Source: Circinella umbellata
Taxonomy: Eukaryota; Mucoromycota; Mucoromycetes; Mucorales; Lichtheimiaceae
Assembly (NCBI GenBank): GCA_025093555.1
Contig: JAIWNF010000007.1
Coordinates: 186,001 to 250,000 of the forward strand
DNA length: 64,000 bases
Direction of reading: 5' to 3'
Position 1 is the first letter of the stretch. The number at the start of each line of letters is the position of its first letter. The notes under the pieces are model-generated. The model was not told the DNA's origin. It did no database searches and saw only the letters and a program-made list of their open reading frames with translations. Positions 48,171-59,419 of this stretch are shown here, piece after piece. The position numbers and the translations under genes were made by a program.

Positions 48171-50567
48171 AAACATAAAAATAGTAACTAAAATTTGTAT
48201 CTTTTTAAAATAAAGAGCGCTATTAATTTTTTTAAAAAAAAAATGTATATTTTTTAATGATGAAATACAATTGTAGTCGATGGCTAAATACCTAAATAAA
48301 GATTTAACACTACGTACTACAGTAAGAAAAGGGTAAAGTGATGAAGATGGTTGTGTATTGCTGGTGCATATCCACTAAACTACAAAGTTTTATATTTGTT
48401 AAAAATCCCTGGTGATTCATGCATTGATTGTCCAGAAATACTTTTTAGTTACAAATATGCCAATTGCTGTTGCTCGACAACTATGGCTTTAATTAATGAA
48501 AAGATTCTTATGCTCATAACAGCACAAACAAAATGATACCGCAGCTATTACATATTATCACTAGCAAATTTTAAATCCGAGATACCAAATTGCATGAGAT
48601 GGACATAATTGAAGTCAAGAACATTATAATCATTCTTTAAGAGGCTGAAAACTTTTAGTTGCCCAACTTGTTGGTGAGGTTCCTAAATAATACGATTATC
48701 AGGTCATTAGTTATCTTGTTTTAATGCAACATCAGGCACTAAGTCGATACACAATCCATACATTTCAGAAACAAGAGTTGACGTCATTGTTAAAGATACT
48801 GCTTCAACATCTATACTTCTATTCGAGTTGGGTAATCGATATTTCCCTTCCTTGCTTCTTTTTTTCTAAATCTATTATTTATATGCAGAAAAATTATAAC
48901 TTTACATTTATATAACTGTTCACCACACTCTCTATTAAAACATACGTAGTTTGTTGTAAAATCCATTATTCAGTTACCATTTTTATCACTAGAAGTCAAG
49001 ACCACAAAATTAAGACTCTATCGAATGGCATAATGTATTGAACAGTTGGGTACAATATACTAACTGCCATTTTTTTTTATTCTGTACAACTTTATGTGAT
49101 TATATTTGATCTTCCAGTATGAATGTTATATAGCTCTCACCTGCGTTTCAAAAGTTAAACTGGTATTTTGCTAAACCTACGTATACAGATCCTCAGATAT
49201 AGAGAGTACCAGCTTAACGAAAAATTATTATATATATCAGCTTCTTTTTATTTCTTTATATACAAATGATAAATAAAACTAATATCGTCATAAATGATTA
49301 GTACAGCTTGTAGATAAAATTGTTGTGCTACAAGAATAGAGACGTACATCTGCTACGTGTACTTCATATGGTAACACTCCTGTCGTTGGTGGTCTTGAGT
49401 AGTACCGATGTCGTGAAAGCGGTTCAATTCATTTCTCGATCGTGACCTGATTAGTGGGAAAAATATAGTTGCTACGTAAAGCAGTTCAGTCAGAAAAGAT
49501 TCAGTTTGTGAAATTTTTTAATCATTGGATTATCCATTTTTCTTTTAGCATCAAAAAATATGTCCTTTCCTTTTATTTCTTCTAATTACTAACTCGTTTA
49601 TATATACGCTCCCCAGTAAACAATTAAGTCTTCTGTCCGAATTCTGCCATTTTTTTCACCACCGCAAGGAACTATACGTAATAGCAATATCAAATAATGT
49701 CAAACAATGTTATCAACATTGGGGACTATATCAACTATAATGACAACATAAATTATAATATCGTTATTACTATTGAAAAACCACCATCAAAATTTCAAGA
49801 AAGAGGCTGATACTCTTCATCATAAAAATATATTTCTAAACTTAGATTCACTTAACACACAATTATCATTTCAATATTCAAAAATCGTTCGCTTCTGTAA
49901 AGTCGTATTTGGAACAGCAAATTAATAGTGAAGATCTTCTATTTAAGGTGAATCATTTTAAGAATAGTATTAAACAACGGAAGTCGATTAAATCTTTTCC
50001 GCACGCTTTTTTTTTTGGAAAGTATTCAAATAGATTTAGAATAGCTAAACCTTGCATTTTTATTCATTATAATATAGTGTGACACCCGCCCCCCTTTTTC
50101 TTTACATATTAAACAGCTGCGGATGAACACATAATATAATGTTATTTTTACACGCAATTATATAATATTACATTTGATTCGGACAGGCTTCCGTCCACAC
50201 GTTACATTTAAACCATATTATTTCTTATTATTTTATTAATTTTTAACTGTTTTATTGTTCCAATACTTTTTATTCGAATTCGTATTACTAAAAACTAAAA
50301 TTGTTCCCATTTTTAATGGATATGACGGAAAATATATTTTTGACTTGGTTAGATCACGTGTCCGCGTTTTTTTTTGGGAAACGGCTTAGGGAGTGTTAAT
50401 ACAGTAATGCCGCTGGCGTTGGCTTTGCCTTTGTCTCCGCAACTTGAATCTTCTCGCTTTACTTTTCTTTTTATCTTTCCTTTCCCCTTTTCACGTAAAC
50501 GAAGATATTAAAAAAAAACTCCTGGCCTATAAAATATTTTGGCAATCTAATAAATACCAACAATTAA
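48171..50567. other. About 2.4 kb intergenic region, no gene seen
   Basis: AT-rich, with stops in all frames and no family motif. The final 200 bp carry pyrimidine-rich tracts and a short TATAAAATA-like motif at 50528-50536, likely the UBE2W promoter (40 bp upstream of its ATG). Confidence 0.45.
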
Positions 50568-51635
50568 ATGTCTAAACCATTATTTTCAAAGAGATTAACA
50601 AAAGAACTTCGAGGTAATTTGGTCTATTTTTATCACTGGGAATCATTTAACTTTCTCCGCTCACAAACGAAACTCTTATGCATTTTAAAGATCTAGCAAC
50701 GAATCCTCCGGAAGGAGTGTCTATTGAAGACGCCAATGATTTTAAACGGTAAACTTGACATGAAATAATGTTCAATTCTTTTTCTCCCAATAAATAGACA
50801 TATAGACATACTCTTAATATAATTTCTGCTTGGTTGATTGACGTGTCAAGATAATATATTATTAATATTAGGTGGCAACTACGGATAAAAGGTGCTCCTG
50901 GAACATTATATGAAGTAAATATATATGAATTAATAAGTTGAATTAATATTTATCATATCTGTTAATAAGTAATAACTGGAAATTATTATTAATGATATAG
51001 GGTGAAGAGTTCGAATTGGAGGTAAGAAATCAATAGTGTATTCACAGTGATCGAGATAAAATAATGTAATGTTTAATATTATATAATGATAGTTTCGATT
51101 TACACCATCTTATCCACTAGAATCTCCCGAGGTTTTATTTGTTAAACCGCGTGTACCAATTCATCCACAGTAAGTTTAGAAACATTTGTCTTTCATTGTC
51201 TTTAATAATTAATTAATTAATGATATGAATTACCTTTTCTTTTAATTAATAATTTTTTTATTTTATTTAATAGTGTAAACTTATATATAAATACTTTTTG
51301 AAATGAAATATTTTACACTATATCTAACTGTAACTCTTTTTATTTCTAGATTTATTCTAACGGTCATATATGTTTAAATATTTTATATAAAGATTGGTCA
51401 CCTGTTCAAACTGTCGCTCATGTTTGTTTATCCATTCAATCTATGTTATCAAGTTGCACAAAGAAGGTAAATTATTTATAACAACAAGTCTTTTTTTCTT
51501 CTTCTTTACTAACCTTTAATCTATCATTGATCATAATTACAATAGGAACTTCCTCCAGATAATGATTTATATATTAAAAGTGCTCATTCATCTCCAAAAA
51601 AGACAGCTTGGGCATTCCATGATGAAAATGTTTAA
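50568..51635 (+). CDS. UBE2W: Ubiquitin-conjugating enzyme E2 W, requiring a 1-nt exon
   Basis: E2 that in animals attaches ubiquitin to protein N-termini. Exons: 50568-50613, 50691-50748, 50872-50914, 51001-51021 (21 nt), 51093-51169, 51274 (1 nt), 51350-51466 and 51546-51635. They give 150 aa; human UBE2W has 151. The protein shows LFSKRLTKELRDLATNPPEG, GAPGTLYEGEEFELEF, the HPHIYSNGHICLNIL active-site block with catalytic Cys, DWSPVQTV, SMLSSC and a C-terminus with PPDNDLYIK and WAFHDENV, typical of the W subgroup. Exon 5 ends in phase 2 (CA) and exon 7 starts in phase 0 (ATT TAT TCT). Only insertion of the T at 51274, flanked by AG and GT, restores HPH-IYSNG without a stop. Exon 4 is also a microexon. 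The enzyme call is secure; the 1-nt exon is inferred by frame and elimination. Confidence 0.9.
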
Positions 51636-51974
51636 CTCTTTTTTTTTTCTTTCTTTGTTGACCATAATATTCTTTTCTTATTCCATTCTTAAAAATAAAA
51701 ATAAAAATAAAAACGTACTTTTTCATTTTGCATCAAAATAGCCATCGTACATTATAAGTAATCATTATAGTACAGCCTGTGTAATTAACATTGATAATAC
51801 ATAAATAAAAGAGATAGTAAGACTACAATAATAAAGGGGGAGGAGAGAGTATGTATGTATGTATTTATAAAATACGTAATAAAAAATATGATGGTATTTT
51901 TATATATAAAGTGGAGAATAAATGAAGTAAATAAATAGAATAAGTATGAATAAAATACAAAATGTATTTTATTT
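51636..51974. other. Convergent 3' spacer
   Basis: AT-rich spacer between the ends of UBE2W (+) and the permease (-), with AAAAATAAAAATAAAAA-type runs near 51690-51712. It probably holds both polyadenylation regions. Confidence 0.5.
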
Positions 51975-54900
51975 TTAGAAAATCCAAGCAATAGCTTTCT
52001 TCCACCATGGTTGATAGCCAACTTCTCTTTCATCCTCTTCACGGTCTGCGTCAGTAACACGACCCGTTTCAAAATCTATGTATTACATATACATAAAAAT
52101 ATAAGATTAAAAACATCCTTTCCTTTTTTTTTGCTCTCCACATATTATATCTTAGTATAAAACTTACCAACTTCTTCCATAGGAACAACCTTTGTACGAC
52201 GAACAAGTTTATATACAACATAACAAACAATAGCAGGCACAATACCAATATAATTGGTAATAAAGGTTACACGATCAAACTCAGGAGCAAAAGCACCATA
52301 ACCTTGACCCAAAATAATCAAAATGGTCAATGTACATGCAAACAAACCAGAGTATGGATAAGCAAAACATTTAAATGGTAAATCGTCCAAACTACGACCT
52401 TGTTTGACATAGGCACGACGGAATCGAAGATGGACAAAGGCAATACCCCACCAACTAATGAAACCACTCACAGCTGTAATGCTCAAGAACCAAACAAAGG
52501 CTGCAGAAGCACTATAGATAGATGCAAAAACACATGCAAAACCAATAACTGAAGAGAAACATACGGCAAGATAAGGGGAACCAAATCGATTGACACGACC
52601 CAAGAATGCAGGTGCGTTACCATCACGAGACAAACCCAACAAAGTACGTGAGGTGGTATATAAAGATGAATTAGCAGCAGATAAAACACTGAGAAGAATA
52701 ACAGTGTTCACGAAATGAGCACCACCATTGATACCAGCTAATTCAAACACTAAAGTGAAAGAAGCAGTAGCACTGTCATCACCAGCAGCCAAACGTTCAT
52801 CATCATAAGGGATACACAAACCAATTAAAAAGATAGTACAGATATAGAAGAACACAATACGATAGAATGTGTTTCGGATAGCACGAGGCAAAGTCTTTGT
52901 AGGGTTTTTAGCTTCACCAGCGGTAATACCAACAACTTCAGTACCTTGGAAAGAGAAACCAGCAGAAAGTAAAACACTGACGGTACCAACAGCACCTTCT
53001 CGAACAGTTTCACCAACAAAAGCACCGGGATCATTCCAATATTTGAAACCAGTAGCACCAAGTCCACCAACAGCACCAGTACTTACAAGAATACCTGGAA
53101 ATTATATTATTTATCTCAGATTAATTGCTAACGAAACAAATATAAAACTTAAAAAGGATATAGCCACCACTTACAGACAATAATAAACATGATAACCACT
53201 AAAATCTTGATAAGGGCAAACCAATATTCCATTTCACCATAAAGTCTATCATTTTTGAACCACAGAATTAAAGATAAGTAAAAGGTACTTTCTTTTACTA
53301 TACTTGGAAGGTACTGTTGCACTGGTGTAATATATATCCATGGTAAATTTTCGCCACCGCCCCCTCCCCCTTTTTTTTATCTATCTTTCTTTTTTACCTA
53401 ACACCCACAAGATTGATGCCAAGAATTATTATCATAAAAATGGTAGACCAAGCAGGGTCGGGCATCACCGGTTTCCACCAGCCAATAATGGTAGCAGCAG
53501 CGGCAAGTTCTATAATTATCAGTATTTATCATTAAAATGTTAATTAACCGTTATAGTTAATCTATAATAGTATGTTTGCGTAAATATACAAATGTACGTA
53601 TGTATAATTGAATAATGATTACCTGTTGCGATAGTAACAGACTATATAATCAAAAATATAAAAAAAGGGAAGGTGAGTATATTTTAAATGTATCACGCGC
53701 TATTTGTACCAGTCAACTTACCCACTAATTTGGAAAGAGTTGCGAATTCGTAAAAGGACACGATCCAAAAACAGTTTTTAGTCAGGTGCTTCATAATTCC
53801 TATTTTTTGTCTAAAAAAGAAAAACTTACCGAAAACCTGTAAATATTTTATTTGTAATCAGTAAAATTTTACTCAGGATCATAAACCTAATTTTTTTGTA
53901 TTGTAATAGGAATCTCCCTCCCCCCCCCCACATAGACACACATTTCTCTATTATAGCTTACCAATAGTTCCAACCAAGAGCAAAGCCCAGTGCAGGGTCA
54001 ACAAATCGAGTAGCATAATGGTTGAATGATCCAGATACTGTTGTTAATGTTTTGATGTTAGTACTACACTCGTTTGCTCCGCCTCAATTTTTTTTTTGTT
54101 TCCCTGTGATGCTCTTTTCTTTTTTCTTTATTACCTGGCAAGAAGGTAGCCATTTCACCCAAACAGGTCATAATACAATAAACCTATTATTATTATTCAA
54201 AGTCAATGATTTCGTCAATATAAAAAAATAATTATAAATTAAAACATACCATAAAACCAACTGAGAAAATAAATAACGCATGAGTTCGGATAAAATGATA
54301 AAAATAATAAACAATTAGATTTAAAGTTTTTTGTTCACAATTTAAAGATCTGTGTTACATGACAAAAAAAATATTTACCAACACAATATCTATGATTCAG
54401 TTACGGAAGAAGTAAATATAAGCCAAATTAGTAAAATAACATTCTCTTGAGAAAAAAAAAATTAAGTATCGTATGTTTATGTCATCTTACGCTATAAAAG
54501 CTCCAGCAGGACCAGCCTGTTTACATCATGAAAAATTATTACGATAAATGAGTCAATTAGTTAGTCATTTTTTCGTGAAAAATAATAATAATAACAGCAA
54601 GCATTACAGCTGAATCGTTCAATAAAAAAAACAGTGTAGTGTATGTATTTACATCAGCAATATTTCCTCCCGAGTTCAAAAAAAGACCCGTACTAATAGA
54701 TTATATATGAATATATATTATTATTATTATTATGATGGTGCTTAGTAAGATCATCTTAAAAGTAATAATCCAAACAACAAACTCAATTATATTGAGTAGC
54801 GTCATTGATGTTTGGATGAATGTAAATATAACATTCGGAAATATTTTACCCAATAGTGCCTCCAAAAGCAATCATTTGTACATGACGAGCATCTAAACCA

Positions 54901-55076
54901 CGTTTGGTTCCTTCTTGGAGATCAACTCCATTTCGTTTTTCTGAATTAAATGATGCTCCTGTTTCTGTAGGGTACATAAATTCTTCTTCAACTTTTTCAG
55001 ATCCATAGACTGGTGGAGCGTTATTCGTAGATACCTCCTCTATTTCTGCTTCCTTTTTCCTACCGAACATCTTCAT
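51975..55076 (-). CDS. Amino-acid permease (AAP/YAT family) built from many microexons
   Basis: Plasma-membrane proton/amino-acid symporter; substrate unknown. Fourteen exons: 55076-54850, 54692-54653, 54516-54491, 54389-54379 (11 nt), 54260-54250 (11 nt), 54183-54135, 54037-53962, 53836-53830 (7 nt), 53724-53722 (3 nt), 53641-53623 (19 nt), 53509-53398, 53245-53175, 53094-52168 and 52075-51975. They give 559 aa with no phase error. The family blocks reappear across the joins: [78 protein letters not shown] and [17 protein letters not shown]. About twelve membrane segments are present and the N-terminus is acidic and cytosolic. An in-frame second ATG two codons downstream is an alternative start. 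Each microexon is needed to keep both the frame and the family motif. Confidence 0.93.
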
Positions 55077-55317
55077 GTTGCTGTATTTGGAATAAAAAAA
55101 AGTTTGTTAAAAAAAGAGGAAAAAAAAAAAGAGAGAAAAGGAAAAAGAAAGCTGGAAAATTAACAAATTACAAACAATTGTTTGGATTTTTGGTATCTTA
55201 TCAAATCACACAAAGTTATCGCGGGAATTGTAATATTTTTTTTTATATTAAGGCCACACAAAATATATAAGAAAAAAAAGCAGTGGTAGTGGTAGACAGG
55301 CGCGTAACCCTTATGCT
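55077..55317. other. Upstream region of the permease gene
   Basis: Purine-rich tract upstream of the permease ATG, followed by AT-rich DNA. No specific site was identified. Confidence 0.4.
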
Positions 55318-55550
55318 CCGATTTAAAGAGTGCGGTGATTCTCTCTAGAATTTCGGCCTTTTTAGGCAACAATATCATTTCTGATCATGTGCACTTCCTC
55401 AATTCTCGACACAATATCTAACTCCGTCTTAAAAAAAAGGTTTTCATCCAATTAATTTCGTAGTTTAGTTCCCACAACCCTGCTGTGTTTTCACCTTGGA
55501 TCAAATAAACCTCGTTACCCACTTTTTTTCAAAGTAAGCATCCAGCGCTT
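55318..55550 (-). pseudogene. AP-4 sigma pseudogene fragment
   Basis: The last two exons of the AP-4 sigma gene at 58471-59286 are repeated here in decayed form. The exon-5-like piece (about 55550-55517) reads EALDAYFEK next to a GTAACG donor. The exon-6-like piece (about 55435-55318) reads KTELDIVSRIEEVHMI and then meets a stop after DIVA. The tail LERITAL continues in another frame. A partial tandem duplication 3 kb from the source is the simplest reading. Confidence 0.7.
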
Positions 55551-58470
55551 CTATTTTAAATACGTTTCACTTTTCCTATTGGATCAATGTTATCTTTTCG
55601 TTTCTTCTCTTTTTTAAAGGTTCTTACGCATTTTATGAATACTTCTGCTATCTTGTTCTCTCATATATTACCCATAGCAACGTATGTAACACAATATAAC
55701 GATTACTGAACACGATCACAAGGTTTATTTCAAAAATGACTTATTATAGATTATATGAATTTGATGAAAACGAATAGAGCAATTATCGTACCAAATTTGA
55801 ATAAATATATTGCTTTATGAGTGTGGTCGTGTCATGGGATAAAGAATATAAAATACTTGGGATTTTAAGGGATTTACCCCTGGTAGGACCCTTGGGAATA
55901 AGGCTATCTACACCTTGAGATAAAATCTGTTTACATGATAAAAAAAATCATATAAATATAGACTAACTTGTATAGAATCATGATCTTTATTTTATTTTAT
56001 CATTAAATTGATTTGAATTGTTTATTCTACTGTACACCTCAATGTGTATAAAAATATGAAAAGAATACTCAAATTAACAATTGAACAACATTTAAATTGG
56101 TCGTGCTTTCTCTTGGTGATTCTTATTAATAATTATATTGAATATCTGCAACTTTCAGTATGAACATAATTCAACAGAGAAGGTATAATCGAATAGGTGC
56201 TGACAAGTGTTTGGAAAAAGATTATTGACAATAATGGATTCTCAGGTATTATTATTATTTTGTAACAATATAGAGAATAAACATGAGATTGTTAGATGAG
56301 TTAATAAGTTTATTGTACGCCCATCTACGTTATTCAACCATTTGTATGACATACGTACTACCAAACGTGATTGTGAGAAAACTAAACATCACTTCTCAGC
56401 CAGCTTGAGATGACTTATGGAAGTTGTGGTGGTTGTAAATCGGAATGGATTGTGGAGAAAAAGTCGCGTTTGTCATCTGTTAAAAAAAAGTTCATATACC
56501 TAGCAGATTGACAGTAGCTATAACCTTTCTTTGAAATTATTTTCATACGGTATCGCCGCTTATTTTTTTACCTACGTACTGCTGCTGATCGGAAATTTTT
56601 GGGACCTCTAATTTTTAAAAGAGTATGTGGTTTTAACAGCACTTAATATACTTCTATTACTAAATTACAACAAATACGCAGGCATCTGGACTCATAGGTA
56701 GGTCATATTATGTAGTCAACAATAAGAGGAGAAAATATTCCTGTATTATTTACTGAGGTTAAAAATGTTACACAGTGCATATAGACTTCTTTACATGGGT
56801 CGCTACTGACCAGAATCGTATATTCTGCTCGTATATATGTACATGTCGGTCGAAAAGATGTTCAATTAACTTTTACACCTCACATATGTATTACTTCCAA
56901 GGTAATAGAAAAAGAGAATAAACAATATCCCATAGAAAAATTGTTATTTTGTTTCGCTGACAGTGCTGTCAACAAAATATTGAGGTATCGGTTTGGAAGT
57001 GGTTTTTAAAAAGCTAAAAAAGTTTCTTCTTTAAAGAGTGGAAATTTTAACTTTCTTATGTAAGAGTGATGTTTAGGCAAAGGGAATGTTTAGTACAACA
57101 ACCACGCGATCCTGTTTTTCTCATATACATAAAGTAAAAGTGTGAGTATTTTTTTCTATATTATGAATATGTATTATAAAATACGACTTCATAACAAATC
57201 TGTTAGTGTGGGAATCTATATAATATGTGAAGCCTTTTTCTTTTCATAAATAATACTGATTATAGTTGAATTACTGTAGTAAATCTTAAATCTTAGTATA
57301 TAAAGTCATCATTCGATGCTACTTTCTTTTCTGTGCAGCCTCCCGCTATCAAAGATGCATTTGAACAATCCAATACAAATTTTTTCTCTACTCACACACA
57401 TTCTTCTTGAGCGTCCACATTTTGCAAATATATCACTGTTTTTTCTGATCTTTTGTTAGGCACTTTTACAGGGACTTTATTATCAATGGGTTGTCATACT
57501 AGGTAATCGTTTAAATGCTTTGTTGTGAACGTTTGACGTACGTAACGAATATTTAATAAGTCCTGAGATCCTTATTCATCAATGACTAAACCACCATGAT
57601 ATCCTTCGTGATAGTTTCAAAGCTTCTAAAGAGTCAACAAGTACCATGGCAACAACGAATGAGGCTCTCCTAAATGATGTACTGTATATATTTTTTTATA
57701 CTTTCCATTGCTGTAACAATTACTTGCTGCATATTTTCAAGTCGATCGACAGTAATGACGCCGTTGATAAAAATCAACATGGACATTACATGTCAGGACA
57801 ATTTATCGAATTTAAGGTATGATATTTTTCCTGCATGTACCAAGTGAGCGACTATACAAAACTTGTTTTTCTTTTGAGGTTTTCGATAATATTGAGAATA
57901 ATGACATCATGATCATTCTGGTGATTGCGAAAACCACACCTTTATCACGTTCAAACGAGTCATTTAATTCGTTTGAATTATAAATCAGAGCACTCTTCTG
58001 TATAACAATGAGTTTACTACCAGTGATACCTCTCCATGTTTACACTTTACTTTTATTATTATATTGTCTTTAGAAGGCGTATGCTAAAGTCTTGACCACG
58101 TTGACATACGGACATTGTCTTTTTGCTTCATCGATAACATACTTTCTTGATTGTGTATATCATCAGTTCCTGTTGGTTTCAAATGTGAGTGCTCATGATC
58201 TTCACAGATTTTTTATAAGATTCTAATATAGTTGTGCGAACATTCACATTACTATAATTGGACATCTTAATAAAGAATTCCAGTTTGGCAACCAGGTCAC
58301 CCTCATATAAAACATTTGACTTTTTTTTATTGATTACATGAATGAAAAATATATCTTTTGTCACCAATTTTTTTTATTTACTTCAGCCACACGAGCAATA
58401 TTTAAAGAGTAATATTTGAGTACTGTTGGTAATGGTGGCAGAAAAATACGTATCGCTTATATGCTCTTCT
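55551..58470. other. Decayed intergenic region with possible minus-strand coding remnants
   Basis: No intact gene. On the minus strand, short protein-like stretches occur between stops and frame changes, for example VLYEGDLVAKLEFFIKMSN and LESYKKSVKI (about 58320-58190), VIDEAKRQCPYVNVVKTLAY (about 58135-58075) and INGVITVDRLENMQQVIV (about 57780-57710). I do not recognise the family. They may be exons of one degraded gene, since they share strand and order. The rest is AT-rich. Confidence 0.4.
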
Positions 58471-59286
58471 TTAAAGAGCAGTAACCCCCTCTAGAATTCG
58501 CGCTTGATTGGTTTCCAAGCAATAACCTTTGGCAACCGTCTCTTCCATAATCATGTGCACCTTTTCAATATTGCACACAATATCTAACTCTGTCTTGAAA
58601 AAAAAATTATTCAATCAATTCATGTTATTTGTTACTGATGTAATTTCTCTTTTTTTTTGTCTCCACAGTAACATAAATCAATAAAACCAAGTTACCACTT
58701 TTTCAAAGTAAACATCCAATGTTTCTATTTTGAATCTGATTTGTAAGTTCACTTTTTTTTTTACTAAATTAACGCTATCTTCCTCTGCTTCTTGTTCTTA
58801 CCGACACAGTTCTGGATTAACTCTAATATGGCAAACTCATTCTGTGAAATCATTTAATTAAGAGTACTCAATCCACTTTTATTATTATCTTGATTAAACT
58901 CACCTCATCACGTTCATATCCAAAGATAAAGTATAATGATGCATAGACTCGATAGACTATAATTTTCACTATTTATATTAAACAATCCGATTTCATATCT
59001 TTTGCTTCCTTGACGACAGCGACCTGGAGTGTCTAAAAAAAAGAACATACCAATCTTGTATTTTCCGACTTGCACAAACAGTGCCTATTGAACCCTCCAA
59101 ATATTTTAGTAGTTCATTTTTATATATAAAGTAAAAGAATCAAAGTCTTACATGTGCTGGCTTTCGAATAATGCATTCGCGTGCAATGTTTAATTCAAAT
59201 GCTGTAGGATCTTGAGGTAGTTCATCATAATAGCGTATAAAACGAGTTTGACATCGACGATTGGTAATTAAACAAAATGAAATCAT
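58471..59286 (-). CDS. AP4S1: AP-4 complex sigma subunit
   Basis: Small chain of the AP-4 adaptor, which sorts cargo at the trans-Golgi network. Six exons: 59286-59152, 59032-58984, 58956-58904, 58841-58802, 58724-58696 and 58593-58471. They give 142 aa; human AP4S1 is 144. The longin-fold features are MISFCLITNRRCQTRFIRYY, VVKEAKDMKSDFYRVYASLYFIFG, NEFAILELIQNCVETLDVYFEKV and ELDIVCNIEKVHMIMEE. The end, YCLETNQARIL, matches AP-4 sigma (ETNxARIL) better than AP-1, AP-2 or AP-3 sigma. Exons 2 and 3 are separated by only 27 nt (58983-58957, GTTTAA...TATAG), which must be removed because it contains a stop. AP-4 is missing from many fungi. Alternative reading: the 27-nt stretch is a disabling insertion, making this a pseudogene. 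Confidence 0.85.
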
Positions 59287-59419
59287 TGTGTATTAAATTT
59301 CAGGTTTAAAAGTAGAGTAATAAATATTGTAAAGAAGAAAAAAAAAATAATAGCGTAAAACGTAGGACAAAAATCTTTTTATATATTCTTTTTTTTTGTA
59401 CAATAATAAGCATAATAAT

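Noticed and set aside
51170..51349. UBE2W as a frameshifted pseudogene
   Set aside because: All other exons are intact with correct phases, and one canonical AG-T-GT unit restores the frame and the active-site motif, which chance alone would rarely provide.
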